Source of the DNA: Saccharicrinis sp963665705
Lineage (GTDB): Bacteria; Bacteroidota; Bacteroidia; Bacteroidales; Marinilabiliaceae
Assembly (NCBI GenBank): GCA_963665705.1
Contig: OY762448.1
Coordinates: 5,332,001 to 5,396,000, forward strand
Direction: 5' to 3'
Length of the DNA stretch: 64,000 nt
The position numbers and the translations under genes were made by a program. Positions 27,061 through 36,452 of the stretch are shown here, piece by piece (within the stretch, counting starts at the first letter, position 1; each line of letters starts with the position of its first letter). Under the pieces are notes generated by a model that was given only the letters and a program-made list of their open reading frames with translations, made no database searches and was not told where the DNA came from.

Positions 27061-30000
27061 ATGAACAAACTGATTTACTCATTATTTATTCTAATGGTCG
27101 TCTTGGGGTTTCAAGATGTTGTTGCCAACACCATAGATTCCTACCAAGTCTTGTGGCGTGCTGATGACGGTGACGAGACAAATGCGACAAATCAAGATGT
27201 CGGAAGGCTAAAGGTATCCGGCCAAAATGTACGTTTAAGAATCGAGCTTATGGCAAATGCACAGGACGGCGATATCTATGATACAGAGTTAACCTTGCAG
27301 TACAGACAAGGGACTTCCGGCGATTGGACCAATGTGGGTACTACTGATGCACATTTTAAAATGGGAGAATCTTCTTACATTACAGACGGCGAAGAAGGCA
27401 GTGCGATAATAAGCAGCTCTTCTTTTCTAGGGGCACAACTCTTTGACCAAACTTCTGTATTAACTTTTGCAAGCAGTAGCTGGGGATACTACGAATATGA
27501 ATTTTCAATTCAGGCAACAGATCTGGCAGTGTCCGGTGTTTATTATTTCAGGCTCAACGGCTGTGACAATTATAATGAGGATGCCATTTTAGTTTATGGC
27601 GAAAGTCTGCCTTTTGAAGGTGAAGGGACAGAAGAGGAGCCTTTTGTAATTTCAACTCTTGATGACTTACGTACACTCAGTGAATCTTCGGAGTATTATT
27701 CTTACCATTTTAAGCAGACTGCTGATATTGATGCTTCAGATTCGCAAACATGGAACTCAGGAGATCATGACGGTGATGAGACAACTGATGATGAAGCTAT
27801 GGGCTTTTTACCTATTGGAAGAAGTTCGTATTATTTTACCGGAACATATAACGGAAACGGCTTTGCCATAAGCGGTCTGTATATCAATCGTCCTACCTCA
27901 AGTTATGTTGGCCTGTTTGGTTATGTATCCTATGGTGAAATCTCTGATTTGAAAGTCTCTGATAGCGAAATTTCCGGTAATGGTTATGTTGGCGGTCTTG
28001 TCGGTTATAATTATTACACTACAGTTACCAATTGTTCTTATACAGGAACAATTACCGGTGCCGGAAGTAGAGTGGGCGGTCTTACCGGACAAAGCTATCA
28101 TTCTTCAGTTACAGACTGTTACAGCTCCGGAACTGTAACCGGATCAGGCGATTATACAGGAGGTCTTGTGGGATATAATTACATCTCGTCAACAATATCC
28201 GAATGTTACAGTACGTGCGAGGTTACCGGTTCCGGACAATATACCGGTGGTTTATCTGGTAACAGCTACCAGGATTCGAACATCGAGAACTGCTATTGTA
28301 CAGGTAGTGTTTCCGGATCAGGTAATACAGGTGGTTTTGTAGGTATCAACTACACTTCAACCATTAGCAACTGTTACAATACAGGAACGGTTACCGGATC
28401 TGGTTACACCGGCGGCTTTGCAGGACAAAATATCGGAACCATAGAAAACAGTTTCTATAACACTGAAACTTCCGGACTAACGACAGCTATCGGTCTTAAC
28501 AGTAATTCATACACCGCTACCGGTCTCACCACTGACGAAATGACAAGCAATCTTTGTGAGTATACTCAAGCATCATGGATATTCCCGGATATCTGGACCA
28601 TGGACAGTGACGATAATGGCGGTTATCCTGCATTGACATGGCAAGGTTTTGCTCATACTGCGATTTGCTCTGTACCGAGCATTGTAGATGGTGTTTACCA
28701 AATAGAGACCAAAGACAATTTACTATGGCTTTCGCAATCTGAGGATGCTGATTGGAGTGCTGATTATATTCAAACAGCCGATATTGATGCTTCAACAATA
28801 TCTGACTTTACTCCCATTGGAAATTACGATTCCAGATTTACCGGTTCATACAACGGTCAAGGACATACGATTTCAAATCTGACGATTACGGGCTCCAATC
28901 GTACTGCTCTGTTCGGATATGCATCAGGTGCTTCCCTGGACAGCATTAACCTGATAGATGTGACAATCTCCGGGTCAAAGTATACGGCAGCTTTGGCAGC
29001 CTGTGCTGTTAATACTGATATTACAGCTTGTACTTCATCCGGATCAGTTGAAAGTTCCGGGAGTGCGTTTACTGGCGGACTTATTGCCAACTTTTATGGC
29101 GGTGGGTCAATAATAAACTGTTCAAACAGTGCCTCAGTAACGGCCAACGGAAAATATATAGGCGGTATTGCCTGTTTGGTTAATGATGCTTCCCAAGTTT
29201 CTGGATGTTGCAATACCGGAGACATTACGCTTACCTTGGCAAGTGAAGGAACTGCCGATGCAGGCGGGCTTATTGGGGCAGTTGAAAGTTCAAACGTAAC
29301 AGCGGTTATTACCAACTGCTATAATACCGGTACTATAATAGCTACAAATGGAAACTCAGCAGGCGGTGTTATCGGAACAAGCAAAGGAGCAACAGTTACC
29401 AACTGCTACAGCACAGGAACGGTAACTGCTGCTACACAAGTCGGCGGAATTTCGGGCTATTGCGGGGATTACACCAATACATTTACTAACTGTTTTACCT
29501 TGCAATCTACTATTTTTGGTGAAGAAGCTATGATTTCACCAACTAATGTTACAACCAAAACAATTACTGAATTACAAACACTTAGTACATATACCGATTG
29601 GGATTTTGCCGGTCTTTCATCTGACGGAACAGAAGATATTTGGGCAATATCCACAGGCATGAATGACGGATACCCTGTATTAATGTGGCAAATTGAAGAT
29701 ACTTCGGCTCCCGAATTAGGAACTGTAGATGCTTCATTGCAAAATAATGATATAACTGTTACTTTAGATGGTTCACTTACTTCCTTAGGTACGCCAAATC
29801 CAGTAGACTACGGATTCTGTTACAGTACTACCGAATCTGATCCTACTGTTTTAAACGCAGATGTCACCAGTTTAGGTGCCATTAACGGAAATGAAGAAGC
29901 TGATAGTTTTACAGATGAAATTACCATTACAAGTGGAACAACAATATACGTGCGAGCTTATGCAATTAATACTAAAGGTATAGTTTACAGCAGTAATGTA

Positions 30001-30252
30001 GTAATTATCAATGACGTTTCTACCTATATTGCAAACATTGAAAGTAAAAGCATCCAAGTTTATCCAAACCCGGCATCATCGACAATTTATGTAGATGGAG
30101 CAATAGGTCTTGTTAATCTATACAATTTAACTGGTAACAAAATACTCACACATAATTTGAGTGATGGAAACAGCATTGACATTTCAAGTCTTACAAAAGG
30201 AATTTACATTTTAAGTGCTAATGGTAAAAATGTGAAAATATATAAACAATAA
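27061..30252 (+). CDS. Secreted GLUG-repeat protein with type IX secretion sorting tail
   Basis: 1063 residues. A signal peptide (MNKLIYSLFILMVVLGFQDVVA) is followed by an N-terminal beta-sandwich-like region (about 25-185). Two blocks of GLUG repeats (about 285-480 and 610-830) follow, with the repeating core GGLVGYN...TVTNCSYTGT(I/V)TG. A Fn3-like segment comes at about 885-985, then a C-terminal sorting domain (about 995-1063) with VYPNPASSTIYV, LYNLTGNKIL and LTKGIYIL, the standard T9SS type A pattern. It should be exported by type IX secretion and attached to or released from the cell surface; adhesin-like roles are common for GLUG proteins. Codon use is GC-richer than the surroundings up to about 29700, then returns to the local AT-rich style. 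Confidence 0.85.
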   Translation: MNKLIYSLFILMVVLGFQDVVANTIDSYQVLWRADDGDETNATNQDVGRLKVSGQNVRLRIELMANAQDGDIYDTELTLQYRQGTSGDWTNVGTTDAHFKMGESSYITDGEEGSAIISSSSFLGAQLFDQTSVLTFASSSWGYYEYEFSIQATDLAVSGVYYFRLNGCDNYNEDAILVYGESLPFEGEGTEEEPFVISTLDDLRTLSESSEYYSYHFKQTADIDASDSQTWNSGDHDGDETTDDEAMGFLPIGRSSYYFTGTYNGNGFAISGLYINRPTSSYVGLFGYVSYGEISDLKVSDSEISGNGYVGGLVGYNYYTTVTNCSYTGTITGAGSRVGGLTGQSYHSSVTDCYSSGTVTGSGDYTGGLVGYNYISSTISECYSTCEVTGSGQYTGGLSGNSYQDSNIENCYCTGSVSGSGNTGGFVGINYTSTISNCYNTGTVTGSGYTGGFAGQNIGTIENSFYNTETSGLTTAIGLNSNSYTATGLTTDEMTSNLCEYTQASWIFPDIWTMDSDDNGGYPALTWQGFAHTAICSVPSIVDGVYQIETKDNLLWLSQSEDADWSADYIQTADIDASTISDFTPIGNYDSRFTGSYNGQGHTISNLTITGSNRTALFGYASGASLDSINLIDVTISGSKYTAALAACAVNTDITACTSSGSVESSGSAFTGGLIANFYGGGSIINCSNSASVTANGKYIGGIACLVNDASQVSGCCNTGDITLTLASEGTADAGGLIGAVESSNVTAVITNCYNTGTIIATNGNSAGGVIGTSKGATVTNCYSTGTVTAATQVGGISGYCGDYTNTFTNCFTLQSTIFGEEAMISPTNVTTKTITELQTLSTYTDWDFAGLSSDGTEDIWAISTGMNDGYPVLMWQIEDTSAPELGTVDASLQNNDITVTLDGSLTSLGTPNPVDYGFCYSTTESDPTVLNADVTSLGAINGNEEADSFTDEITITSGTTIYVRAYAINTKGIVYSSNVVIINDVSTYIANIESKSIQVYPNPASSTIYVDGAIGLVNLYNLTGNKILTHNLSDGNSIDISSLTKGIYILSANGKNVKIYKQ

Positions 30253-30288
30253 GCTCATAGTTCCTTAAGGTTTATATACTTTAAATAG

Positions 30289-30318
30289 AAAGGGTTTTGG
30301 AAAATTCCAAAACCCTTT
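30289..30318. terminator. Bidirectional terminator
   Basis: A perfect 14-bp inverted repeat (30289-30302 with 30305-30318, AAAGGGTTTTGGAA and its complement) has A/T-rich tails on both sides. It lies between the convergent GLUG and MFS genes and should serve both. Confidence 0.85.
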
Positions 30319-30373
30319 TAATATAATTTATGCACTGAAAATAGATATAAGTAACTCTTTTTGTGTTTTCTCC

Positions 30374-31675
30374 TTAGGCGATCTTATCCTGAGGATTATC
30401 TGCCTTAAATGAACCAATTGTAATCAAGGCCAAACCCAATAATCCTGCTAAAGCAATATAAGAATATGAGCCAAGGTAATTATATGATAAACTAAACATA
30501 AAGGGGCCTAACGCACTTGAAAAAACAATCATTTGCATACTCACACCTGAGATTGCACCCAAATGCCTTCTTCCAAAAAAACGGGGCCAAACTACCGAAG
30601 ACAATACGGCAAACAAACCTCCCATGATACCAACTCCTCCTATCAACAAATAAAAGCCTATAGTATACTTTAAAATTGCTAAACCTACTGAACAGGTTGC
30701 CGATCCTAAAATCATGAAATACAATATGTATTTCAATTTTGTTTTATCACTGATGGCATTACCAATTACCGATACTGTTAGCGATACAATTGACATAGGT
30801 AAGAAAAACGACAAAGCATCTTGTTTTGAATAACCCACATCTCCAAATATTGAAACAATATGAAATGTAAGTCCGGTAATAAAGTAACCATTAAAAGCCA
30901 ACATTAAACCGTACATCCAAAAAGCTCTTGTTTTAAGAGCTTGTCCGCGTGTAAATTCCTGAACAGGTTTAACTGACTTCTTTTGTGTTTTCTTTGAGCC
31001 TATATTACCATCCGGAACCAAACCATACTTTTCCGGAGAATCACGAAATGTAATAAAGATTATAATCCCTATAAGTGCAAGTCCTGCTGCCATCCATTGC
31101 CATGCTTGCTGCCATCCGTAACCTTCAATTAAAAAGTTGATCCATAAAGGCGAAATAGAAAATCCCAGCGACACCGCAATAGAACTAACCGCATTAACCC
31201 TTCCCCTGTATTGATCAAACCATATCATAATCATGTTTCTTGAAGAAAGCGTAAGAACACCCTGACCTGAAAAACGAATTAAAAAGAAACAGAACATGAT
31301 AACAAAAAATGAAAGCAACCAGCTTTGTATACCTAAAGCAGATTTTAGAACATCTGAAATAGTTACACTTTGTGAACTTATAAACAAAGCGATAGCTAAA
31401 CCAATAGCTGCTCCAAATGCAACCTTACGTGCTCCATATTTATCAAACCATTTTCCTGCAATGCCCAATAAAAAAGAACTTCCGATGGTTCCTAAAGCAT
31501 AGGCTAAACTTATTTGTGGTCGATCCAATCCCAAGGCATCCTTTACCGGATCAGTAAAGGTACTCACTCCCACTGTTTGACCAGGAACACTGGCAAAAAC
31601 ACCTATTGTTCCAACCACTGCGATTATTAAACCATAAAAAAACGGCCACTTATTTATTGAGGAAGAAAACTTCAT
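30374..31675 (-). CDS. MFS transporter, oxalate/formate or monocarboxylate-like
   Basis: 433 residues with twelve predicted helices. Visible MFS features include the cytoplasmic loop GKWFDKYGARKV (about 75-86), DQYRGRVNAVSSIAVSLG (about 155-172) and the long central loop at about 215-240. The overall pattern (FYGLIIAVVGTIGVFASVPGQTVGVSTFTDP at the N-terminus) resembles the OFA-type organic-acid antiporters. Substrate cannot be assigned. It is a single gene ending at the shared terminator. Confidence 0.82.
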   Translation of the reverse strand: MKFSSSINKWPFFYGLIIAVVGTIGVFASVPGQTVGVSTFTDPVKDALGLDRPQISLAYALGTIGSSFLLGIAGKWFDKYGARKVAFGAAIGLAIALFISSQSVTISDVLKSALGIQSWLLSFFVIMFCFFLIRFSGQGVLTLSSRNMIMIWFDQYRGRVNAVSSIAVSLGFSISPLWINFLIEGYGWQQAWQWMAAGLALIGIIIFITFRDSPEKYGLVPDGNIGSKKTQKKSVKPVQEFTRGQALKTRAFWMYGLMLAFNGYFITGLTFHIVSIFGDVGYSKQDALSFFLPMSIVSLTVSVIGNAISDKTKLKYILYFMILGSATCSVGLAILKYTIGFYLLIGGVGIMGGLFAVLSSVVWPRFFGRRHLGAISGVSMQMIVFSSALGPFMFSLSYNYLGSYSYIALAGLLGLALITIGSFKADNPQDKIA

Positions 31676-31850
31676 GCTAATAACTTTTATTAGCGCGTAA
31701 AGGTAGTTAAAGGTTGTGATACAGAAATCTTAAATATCTATAATACTTACCTTCAAAAAACGAAATACTCCTTACATCAAAATATATATCATGAACATGA
31801 AATTTATAATCTTGATTTATTATGTATTAACCCGAGTTCGATTAAAAGCC

Positions 31851-31893
31851 CCTTCAAATTGAAGGTGACGTAATTATTTTTAATTTGAAGGGA
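31851..31893. repeat. Inverted repeat CCCTTCAAATT/AATTTGAAGGG
   Basis: Perfect 11-bp arms (31851-31861 with 31883-31893) around a 21-bp spacer, within the gap between two minus-strand genes. The second arm lacks a T-run on either side. It may terminate the upstream MFS-side transcript or be an intergenic repeat of the CCCCTTCAAA type seen in Bacteroidota. Confidence 0.45.
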
Positions 31894-31940
31894 TGGGATG
31901 AGCAGCATATTACTTACTCATATTGATGATTACTAAATTT

Positions 31941-34388
31941 CTATCCCGCTTTTTTCTTCAGGTACAAATAATCTAAATAATATAAGACTTTTAAGCTTAT
32001 TGAATTTTTCTGAGTTGAATTCCAAGTATCACTCAAATTATCAATAAATGATTTTTGGATTTTATTACGTGTATCGTAAATATCATTCTTCCAAACTAAG
32101 GTCAACTGGCTTCCCGGAGCAAAATGCCATCTAATTACCATATCAATATTTAATGCATTAAAGTTGATATTATTGGTTCCTTCAAAATCTGTTTCCGAAT
32201 TTAAAGTTCCATCCTTTCTTAATGTATAATACTGTTTGTAATCAACTGTTGACCAATAATGACGAGCTCTTAAACTAATGGATGATTTTTTGTTAAAAAT
32301 ATAATTGGTTTGTAAAGTATTTCCCATTGTATTAATATCTCGACGACCAAAATAAATCATATTTGTTAAGGAATTTTGATCCACATAACCAATGGCATTT
32401 TTATCTAATTCATTCCAAATAGTATAATTTAAAGTCCATTTATTATTAAAACGAAAAGAGGGCATTAGTGTATAAATTTCAGTACTTTTATGATATTCAT
32501 TTGCCTTCCATAAAAAATATTCAGTAAAAAGTGCAAAAGTTTTTTTGGTATCTGTCTGACCATTAATACCAACATACCCAGCAGTTGGCTCCTCGTATTT
32601 CCAACCAGTTACTCTAGGTTCATAAAAGTCATATTTTTTTATGGGAGTACTTCCTGCAAATATACCCAACTGGAACTGGTTTTTAAACGTTGTGTATGAA
32701 TCAAAATTAATCTCAAATACTGCATATTCAATAGGTTTGTACAACCATGAATTGGTAAATATCAAATTGTTATAGGTACTCAGAACCTTTCCAAAAGGCT
32801 TTGTAATATTGTAGGTTAACCTAAGATTATTTTGAATTTGATTATTGTTAGCCAGATAGCCCAAATCGGTTGGGTTATAAGTATCAGATAACAGAACCTG
32901 ATTTAATCTGAATTTAAAATTACCACTTACCTTATTGATCGAAACATCGTAATAATAACCTAAATCAGTATCCTTTTCATAAATCTGACTTAAAGCCCCT
33001 TTACCAAATAAAGCCATAGTGTTTTTATTATTCATTAGGGTAAACTCAGTTCCAGTTACATTGGCCACTCTTGAATGATCAGTATACCATGCATTAGTAT
33101 TTATTAAGCTAATGGATGAATTATTTTTTAGGGCCTGGTCAAAAACCAACACGTTGTAATTGGTTAAAGGTTGAGTTTGAAAAGATCTTTTATCCCCTGT
33201 TTCTGAATTTTTTATAGTGGCAGATTCGCAAGCTGTTACACCATTTAAAAATCCAATACCTAAACCATTGGCATTACGTCCTGAAATTTTGGTGGCATTG
33301 ATGATTTGTGTTTCAAGTGGATTTTCAGAAACATACTCATTATCCTGCAGTTCAGAATAAGCCTTGGAATAATTAACAGGTGTAGCACCGATTCGTCGTG
33401 AATAAAAAATATCTGCCTTACTAAATAACTCGGTTCCTTCAGTAAAGAATCCCCGGTTTTCACTATAATAGGTTTCTACCGATGTTAAATTTAATACTGC
33501 ATCATCAGATTGTACTTGGCCAAAATCAGGAATAAGCATCATATCCAGAGTATAACTTTTATTAATTCCGTACTTTAAATCCAATCCCCCTTTTAAAGAC
33601 ATTTCCTGTTTCCCCGTACTGGAGTTATGATCCCAATAAGTTGAAATATAAGGTGTAATGGATAATCTCAAAGGTGGTTCTATATTATTAATCCCATACA
33701 ACTCCCCAGCCTGATGAACAGTACTTTCTTCTTTTTCATCAACAAAAGTCCATGAATTCCATTCTTCTTTTCTTTTGATACAACGATACAGATGCATACC
33801 CCAAACCTGCTCATCTTTCGATGGAATACGAAGTGCTGAATAAGGAATTCTGATTTCGGCCGTCCATCCTTTATCATTAACAGAAACATCGCTGTACCAT
33901 ACCGCATTCCAGGTTTTATCCCAACTGGCATACCCAACTTTTTCATCGATCTGAACTCCGGAAGCTGAAAGTTTAAAAGCATATAAAAGCTGATCATCGT
34001 TATATGGATTGAGCTCTACAATAAACAAATCGGCATTAATCTCATTATCCTCCGAATCGCGCTTTCCCAAACCCGTTAAAATACTATCGGGAGCAGAATC
34101 ATAAAGCATGGCTCCAACATAAATAGCGTAGTCATCATATACAATCTTAACCTCGGTATTCTGGGTGGCACTTTGACCATTGTATGGAATGGTTTGTGTA
34201 AAACCTGTGGCTACAGGAAGATTTTTCCACACCTCATCATCAAGAATACCATCAATCTGAGGCGGATTTTGTATTCGGGTGGCAACAAATTTTTTATCCT
34301 TTTCCTGAGAAAAAGTAATAAAAGAAATCCCTGTTAACAGAATAACTAATAATAATGGTTTCATAAATTTAGATGGTAAATTTGACAT
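31941..34388 (-). CDS. DUF5916 outer-membrane protein with CBM9-like domain
   Basis: 815 residues. After a signal peptide (MKPLLLVILLTGISFITFSQ, beginning at residue 9), residues about 35-215 form a carbohydrate-binding family 9-like sandwich (PPQIDGILDDEVW ... VKIVYDDYAIYVGAMLYD ... GWTAEIRIPYSALR). The rest (about 225-815) is a DUF5916-type beta-barrel-like region rich in aromatic residues. It starts 4 bp after the GH13 amylase stop codon, so the two form an operon; a role in alpha-glucan binding or handling at the outer membrane is inferred from that context only. Confidence 0.82.
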   Translation of the reverse strand: MSNLPSKFMKPLLLVILLTGISFITFSQEKDKKFVATRIQNPPQIDGILDDEVWKNLPVATGFTQTIPYNGQSATQNTEVKIVYDDYAIYVGAMLYDSAPDSILTGLGKRDSEDNEINADLFIVELNPYNDDQLLYAFKLSASGVQIDEKVGYASWDKTWNAVWYSDVSVNDKGWTAEIRIPYSALRIPSKDEQVWGMHLYRCIKRKEEWNSWTFVDEKEESTVHQAGELYGINNIEPPLRLSITPYISTYWDHNSSTGKQEMSLKGGLDLKYGINKSYTLDMMLIPDFGQVQSDDAVLNLTSVETYYSENRGFFTEGTELFSKADIFYSRRIGATPVNYSKAYSELQDNEYVSENPLETQIINATKISGRNANGLGIGFLNGVTACESATIKNSETGDKRSFQTQPLTNYNVLVFDQALKNNSSISLINTNAWYTDHSRVANVTGTEFTLMNNKNTMALFGKGALSQIYEKDTDLGYYYDVSINKVSGNFKFRLNQVLLSDTYNPTDLGYLANNNQIQNNLRLTYNITKPFGKVLSTYNNLIFTNSWLYKPIEYAVFEINFDSYTTFKNQFQLGIFAGSTPIKKYDFYEPRVTGWKYEEPTAGYVGINGQTDTKKTFALFTEYFLWKANEYHKSTEIYTLMPSFRFNNKWTLNYTIWNELDKNAIGYVDQNSLTNMIYFGRRDINTMGNTLQTNYIFNKKSSISLRARHYWSTVDYKQYYTLRKDGTLNSETDFEGTNNINFNALNIDMVIRWHFAPGSQLTLVWKNDIYDTRNKIQKSFIDNLSDTWNSTQKNSISLKVLYYLDYLYLKKKAG

Positions 34389-34392
34389 CCTT

Positions 34393-36219
34393 TTATTCTA
34401 ATTCAAAAACATAAGCCGTTTTGCCAAGAATGCTGAGATGACCGGAAAGTGAAAATTTCTGTCCATTTAAAACGTTTTTAACTGTTGTGAAGGATTCCAG
34501 TATCTCAGCATATTTATCTAATTCAATGACCTCATTAGCATTTCCATTATTTAGTACAATCATAATGGTTTGCTCATTGGCCACCCTGAAATACACATAG
34601 CAATTATTTTCAGGTATAAAATGAATGAGTTTACCATGATCAATCGCTGGGCTGTTTTTACGCCAGTTTAATAAATAACTGGTAAATTCAAGTGCCTCTG
34701 TTTGTTGGTCACTTAAGTTTTCCTTTTTAAAAACATCAATAGAATCCCCCATCCAGCCGCCGGGCATATCTTCTCTGATTACACCATGACCATCACTTTG
34801 TTCCATGGCGATTTCTGAACCATAATACCACTGAAGAATCCCTCGTGTAGTTAGAGTAAAAGTAACTCCCAATTTGAATTGGTTCATATCGTAACCTAAC
34901 TCAGCATAAGAACGGGCAACATCATGATTGTCGAAAAAAACCAGATTATTTTGAGGCTGAGCATATAAAAAATCTTTAGCTATTACATGATAAGCATTCC
35001 ATACATCACCGTCTTTTTTAAATGCCTCCAGCATTTTGTAATAAACCGGAAAATCTGTAATACTTGTAATGCCTGAATCATATTTATCGGTAAAGGTGCC
35101 ATTTGAATTCCAATAAGCCGCATATGCCACATCATGAACCCAAACCTCAACAACCACGTAAATTCCGGGATATTCAATTTCAATCAGTTGACGCCATTTT
35201 TTTAAAAACATCTTATCGGCATACGGATAGGTATCAATACGCAATCCGTCAAGGTTGGCAAATTCAACCCACCAGATAGTATGCTGAATCATATATGTAG
35301 CCAACAAATCATTATCGTAATTTAAATCGGGCATATTTGTATCAAAGTAGCCTTTTACTTGCTTGTTGGTATCAAATACTGAGGCATGCATATCAGAAAC
35401 TATAGAGTTTTGAAACACACTACGTCCGTTGCTTAGATCATTAATCCAGTTTTTTGCCGGTAAATCCTTCATCCACCAATGTGCCGAACCACAATGATTA
35501 AACACGATATCCTGAATAAATTTCAGGCCATTGCTGTGCAACTTGTCGGCCAATTGTTGGTATAGCTGATTATCACCATAACGAGGATCAACATGGTAAA
35601 AATCTGAAATGGCATAACCATGATAAGTGTAAGCATCCTGATTATTTTCGCAAACAGGATTCAGCCATAAAGCTGTCATTCCTAAATTCTTTATATAATC
35701 TACATGATCCATTACTCCTTGTATATCACCTCCATGTCTACCATATTCTATTTTACGGTTCATCAGATCATTATAACCTTTCACATTATCATTACTTCTA
35801 TCTCCATTTGAAAAACGGTCAGGCGTAATCAAATAGATGTTATCACTCCCTGAAAAATTAGGCTTTACATCAGCATCTGTTCTACGTTTTAATAAAGGAT
35901 ATTCATAAATGAGTTGAGATTTGCCTTTAGAAAATAATATAGGAACCTTTCCTGCTTTGGAGTCACTGGAAATATTAAGATCGATAAACAAGTAATTTTC
36001 ATTCTCCGTTTTAATCACTTTATCTATACAAACACCTTCATAATTAACTGATGGAGTATAATATCCAATACCTTCACCATAAACCAAAATCTGAAGTTTA
36101 GGATTTTTCATTCCCACCCACCAATTCATAGGCTCCACTCGTTTAATGACCATTTTCTCAGCTTTAAGCCCATCGATCAATAAAAAAATAAATAAAAGTG
36201 CTATTAGATTTGTTTTCAT
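34393..36219 (-). CDS. GH13 alpha-amylase family enzyme (neopullulanase/cyclomaltodextrinase-like)
   Basis: 608 residues: signal peptide (MKTNLIALLFIFLLIDGLKA), an N-terminal immunoglobulin-like domain (about 22-115), the GH13 barrel (about 125-520) and a C-terminal sandwich. Catalytic residues are in place: nucleophile D329 in GLRIDTYPY, acid/base E358 in VEVWVHD, and transition-state stabiliser D433 in FFDNHDVAR. Region I is IQDIVFNHCG. The family hydrolyses alpha-1,4 glucans and short maltodextrins; the signal peptide places it in the periplasm or at the outer membrane, like SusA. It is divergent from a LytS/LytTR pair and co-transcribed with the DUF5916 gene. Confidence 0.9.
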   Translation of the reverse strand: MKTNLIALLFIFLLIDGLKAEKMVIKRVEPMNWWVGMKNPKLQILVYGEGIGYYTPSVNYEGVCIDKVIKTENENYLFIDLNISSDSKAGKVPILFSKGKSQLIYEYPLLKRRTDADVKPNFSGSDNIYLITPDRFSNGDRSNDNVKGYNDLMNRKIEYGRHGGDIQGVMDHVDYIKNLGMTALWLNPVCENNQDAYTYHGYAISDFYHVDPRYGDNQLYQQLADKLHSNGLKFIQDIVFNHCGSAHWWMKDLPAKNWINDLSNGRSVFQNSIVSDMHASVFDTNKQVKGYFDTNMPDLNYDNDLLATYMIQHTIWWVEFANLDGLRIDTYPYADKMFLKKWRQLIEIEYPGIYVVVEVWVHDVAYAAYWNSNGTFTDKYDSGITSITDFPVYYKMLEAFKKDGDVWNAYHVIAKDFLYAQPQNNLVFFDNHDVARSYAELGYDMNQFKLGVTFTLTTRGILQWYYGSEIAMEQSDGHGVIREDMPGGWMGDSIDVFKKENLSDQQTEALEFTSYLLNWRKNSPAIDHGKLIHFIPENNCYVYFRVANEQTIMIVLNNGNANEVIELDKYAEILESFTTVKNVLNGQKFSLSGHLSILGKTAYVFELE

Positions 36220-36312
36220 GATTTTTGAAATAAATTTTAATTCGAATCACTAATTAACTCAAGGATTTTTACATCAAAAATCATTTTACATATACAGCAG
36301 CTACTTTGCATT

Positions 36313-36369
36313 AATAACCAAAAACCTGTAATTTGGTTATTGGTGAAAATTAATTGCAGTTGGTGAAAA
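36313..36369. promoter_or_regulatory. Inverted repeat plus tandem direct repeat, candidate LytTR operator
   Basis: AATAACCAAA/TTTGGTTATT (36313-36322 with 36332-36341) is followed directly by two exact copies of TTGGTGAAAA (36340-36349 and 36360-36369), starts 20 bp apart. LytTR proteins bind imperfect direct repeats about two helical turns apart. The element lies between the GH13 operon and a LytTR system, so it could act on both. Confidence 0.5.
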
Positions 36370-36452
36370 ACAAATGGTTAATAAGATATTAATTCTTATC
36401 ATTGTGTTTGGATGTATTGATTTAAAAATTATCAATTCTATTTCAACCTATA

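Noticed and set aside
27900..29450. DNA repeats and several minus-strand open frames
   Set aside because: They follow from the repeated GLUG protein motif on the plus strand; the minus frames are shadows.
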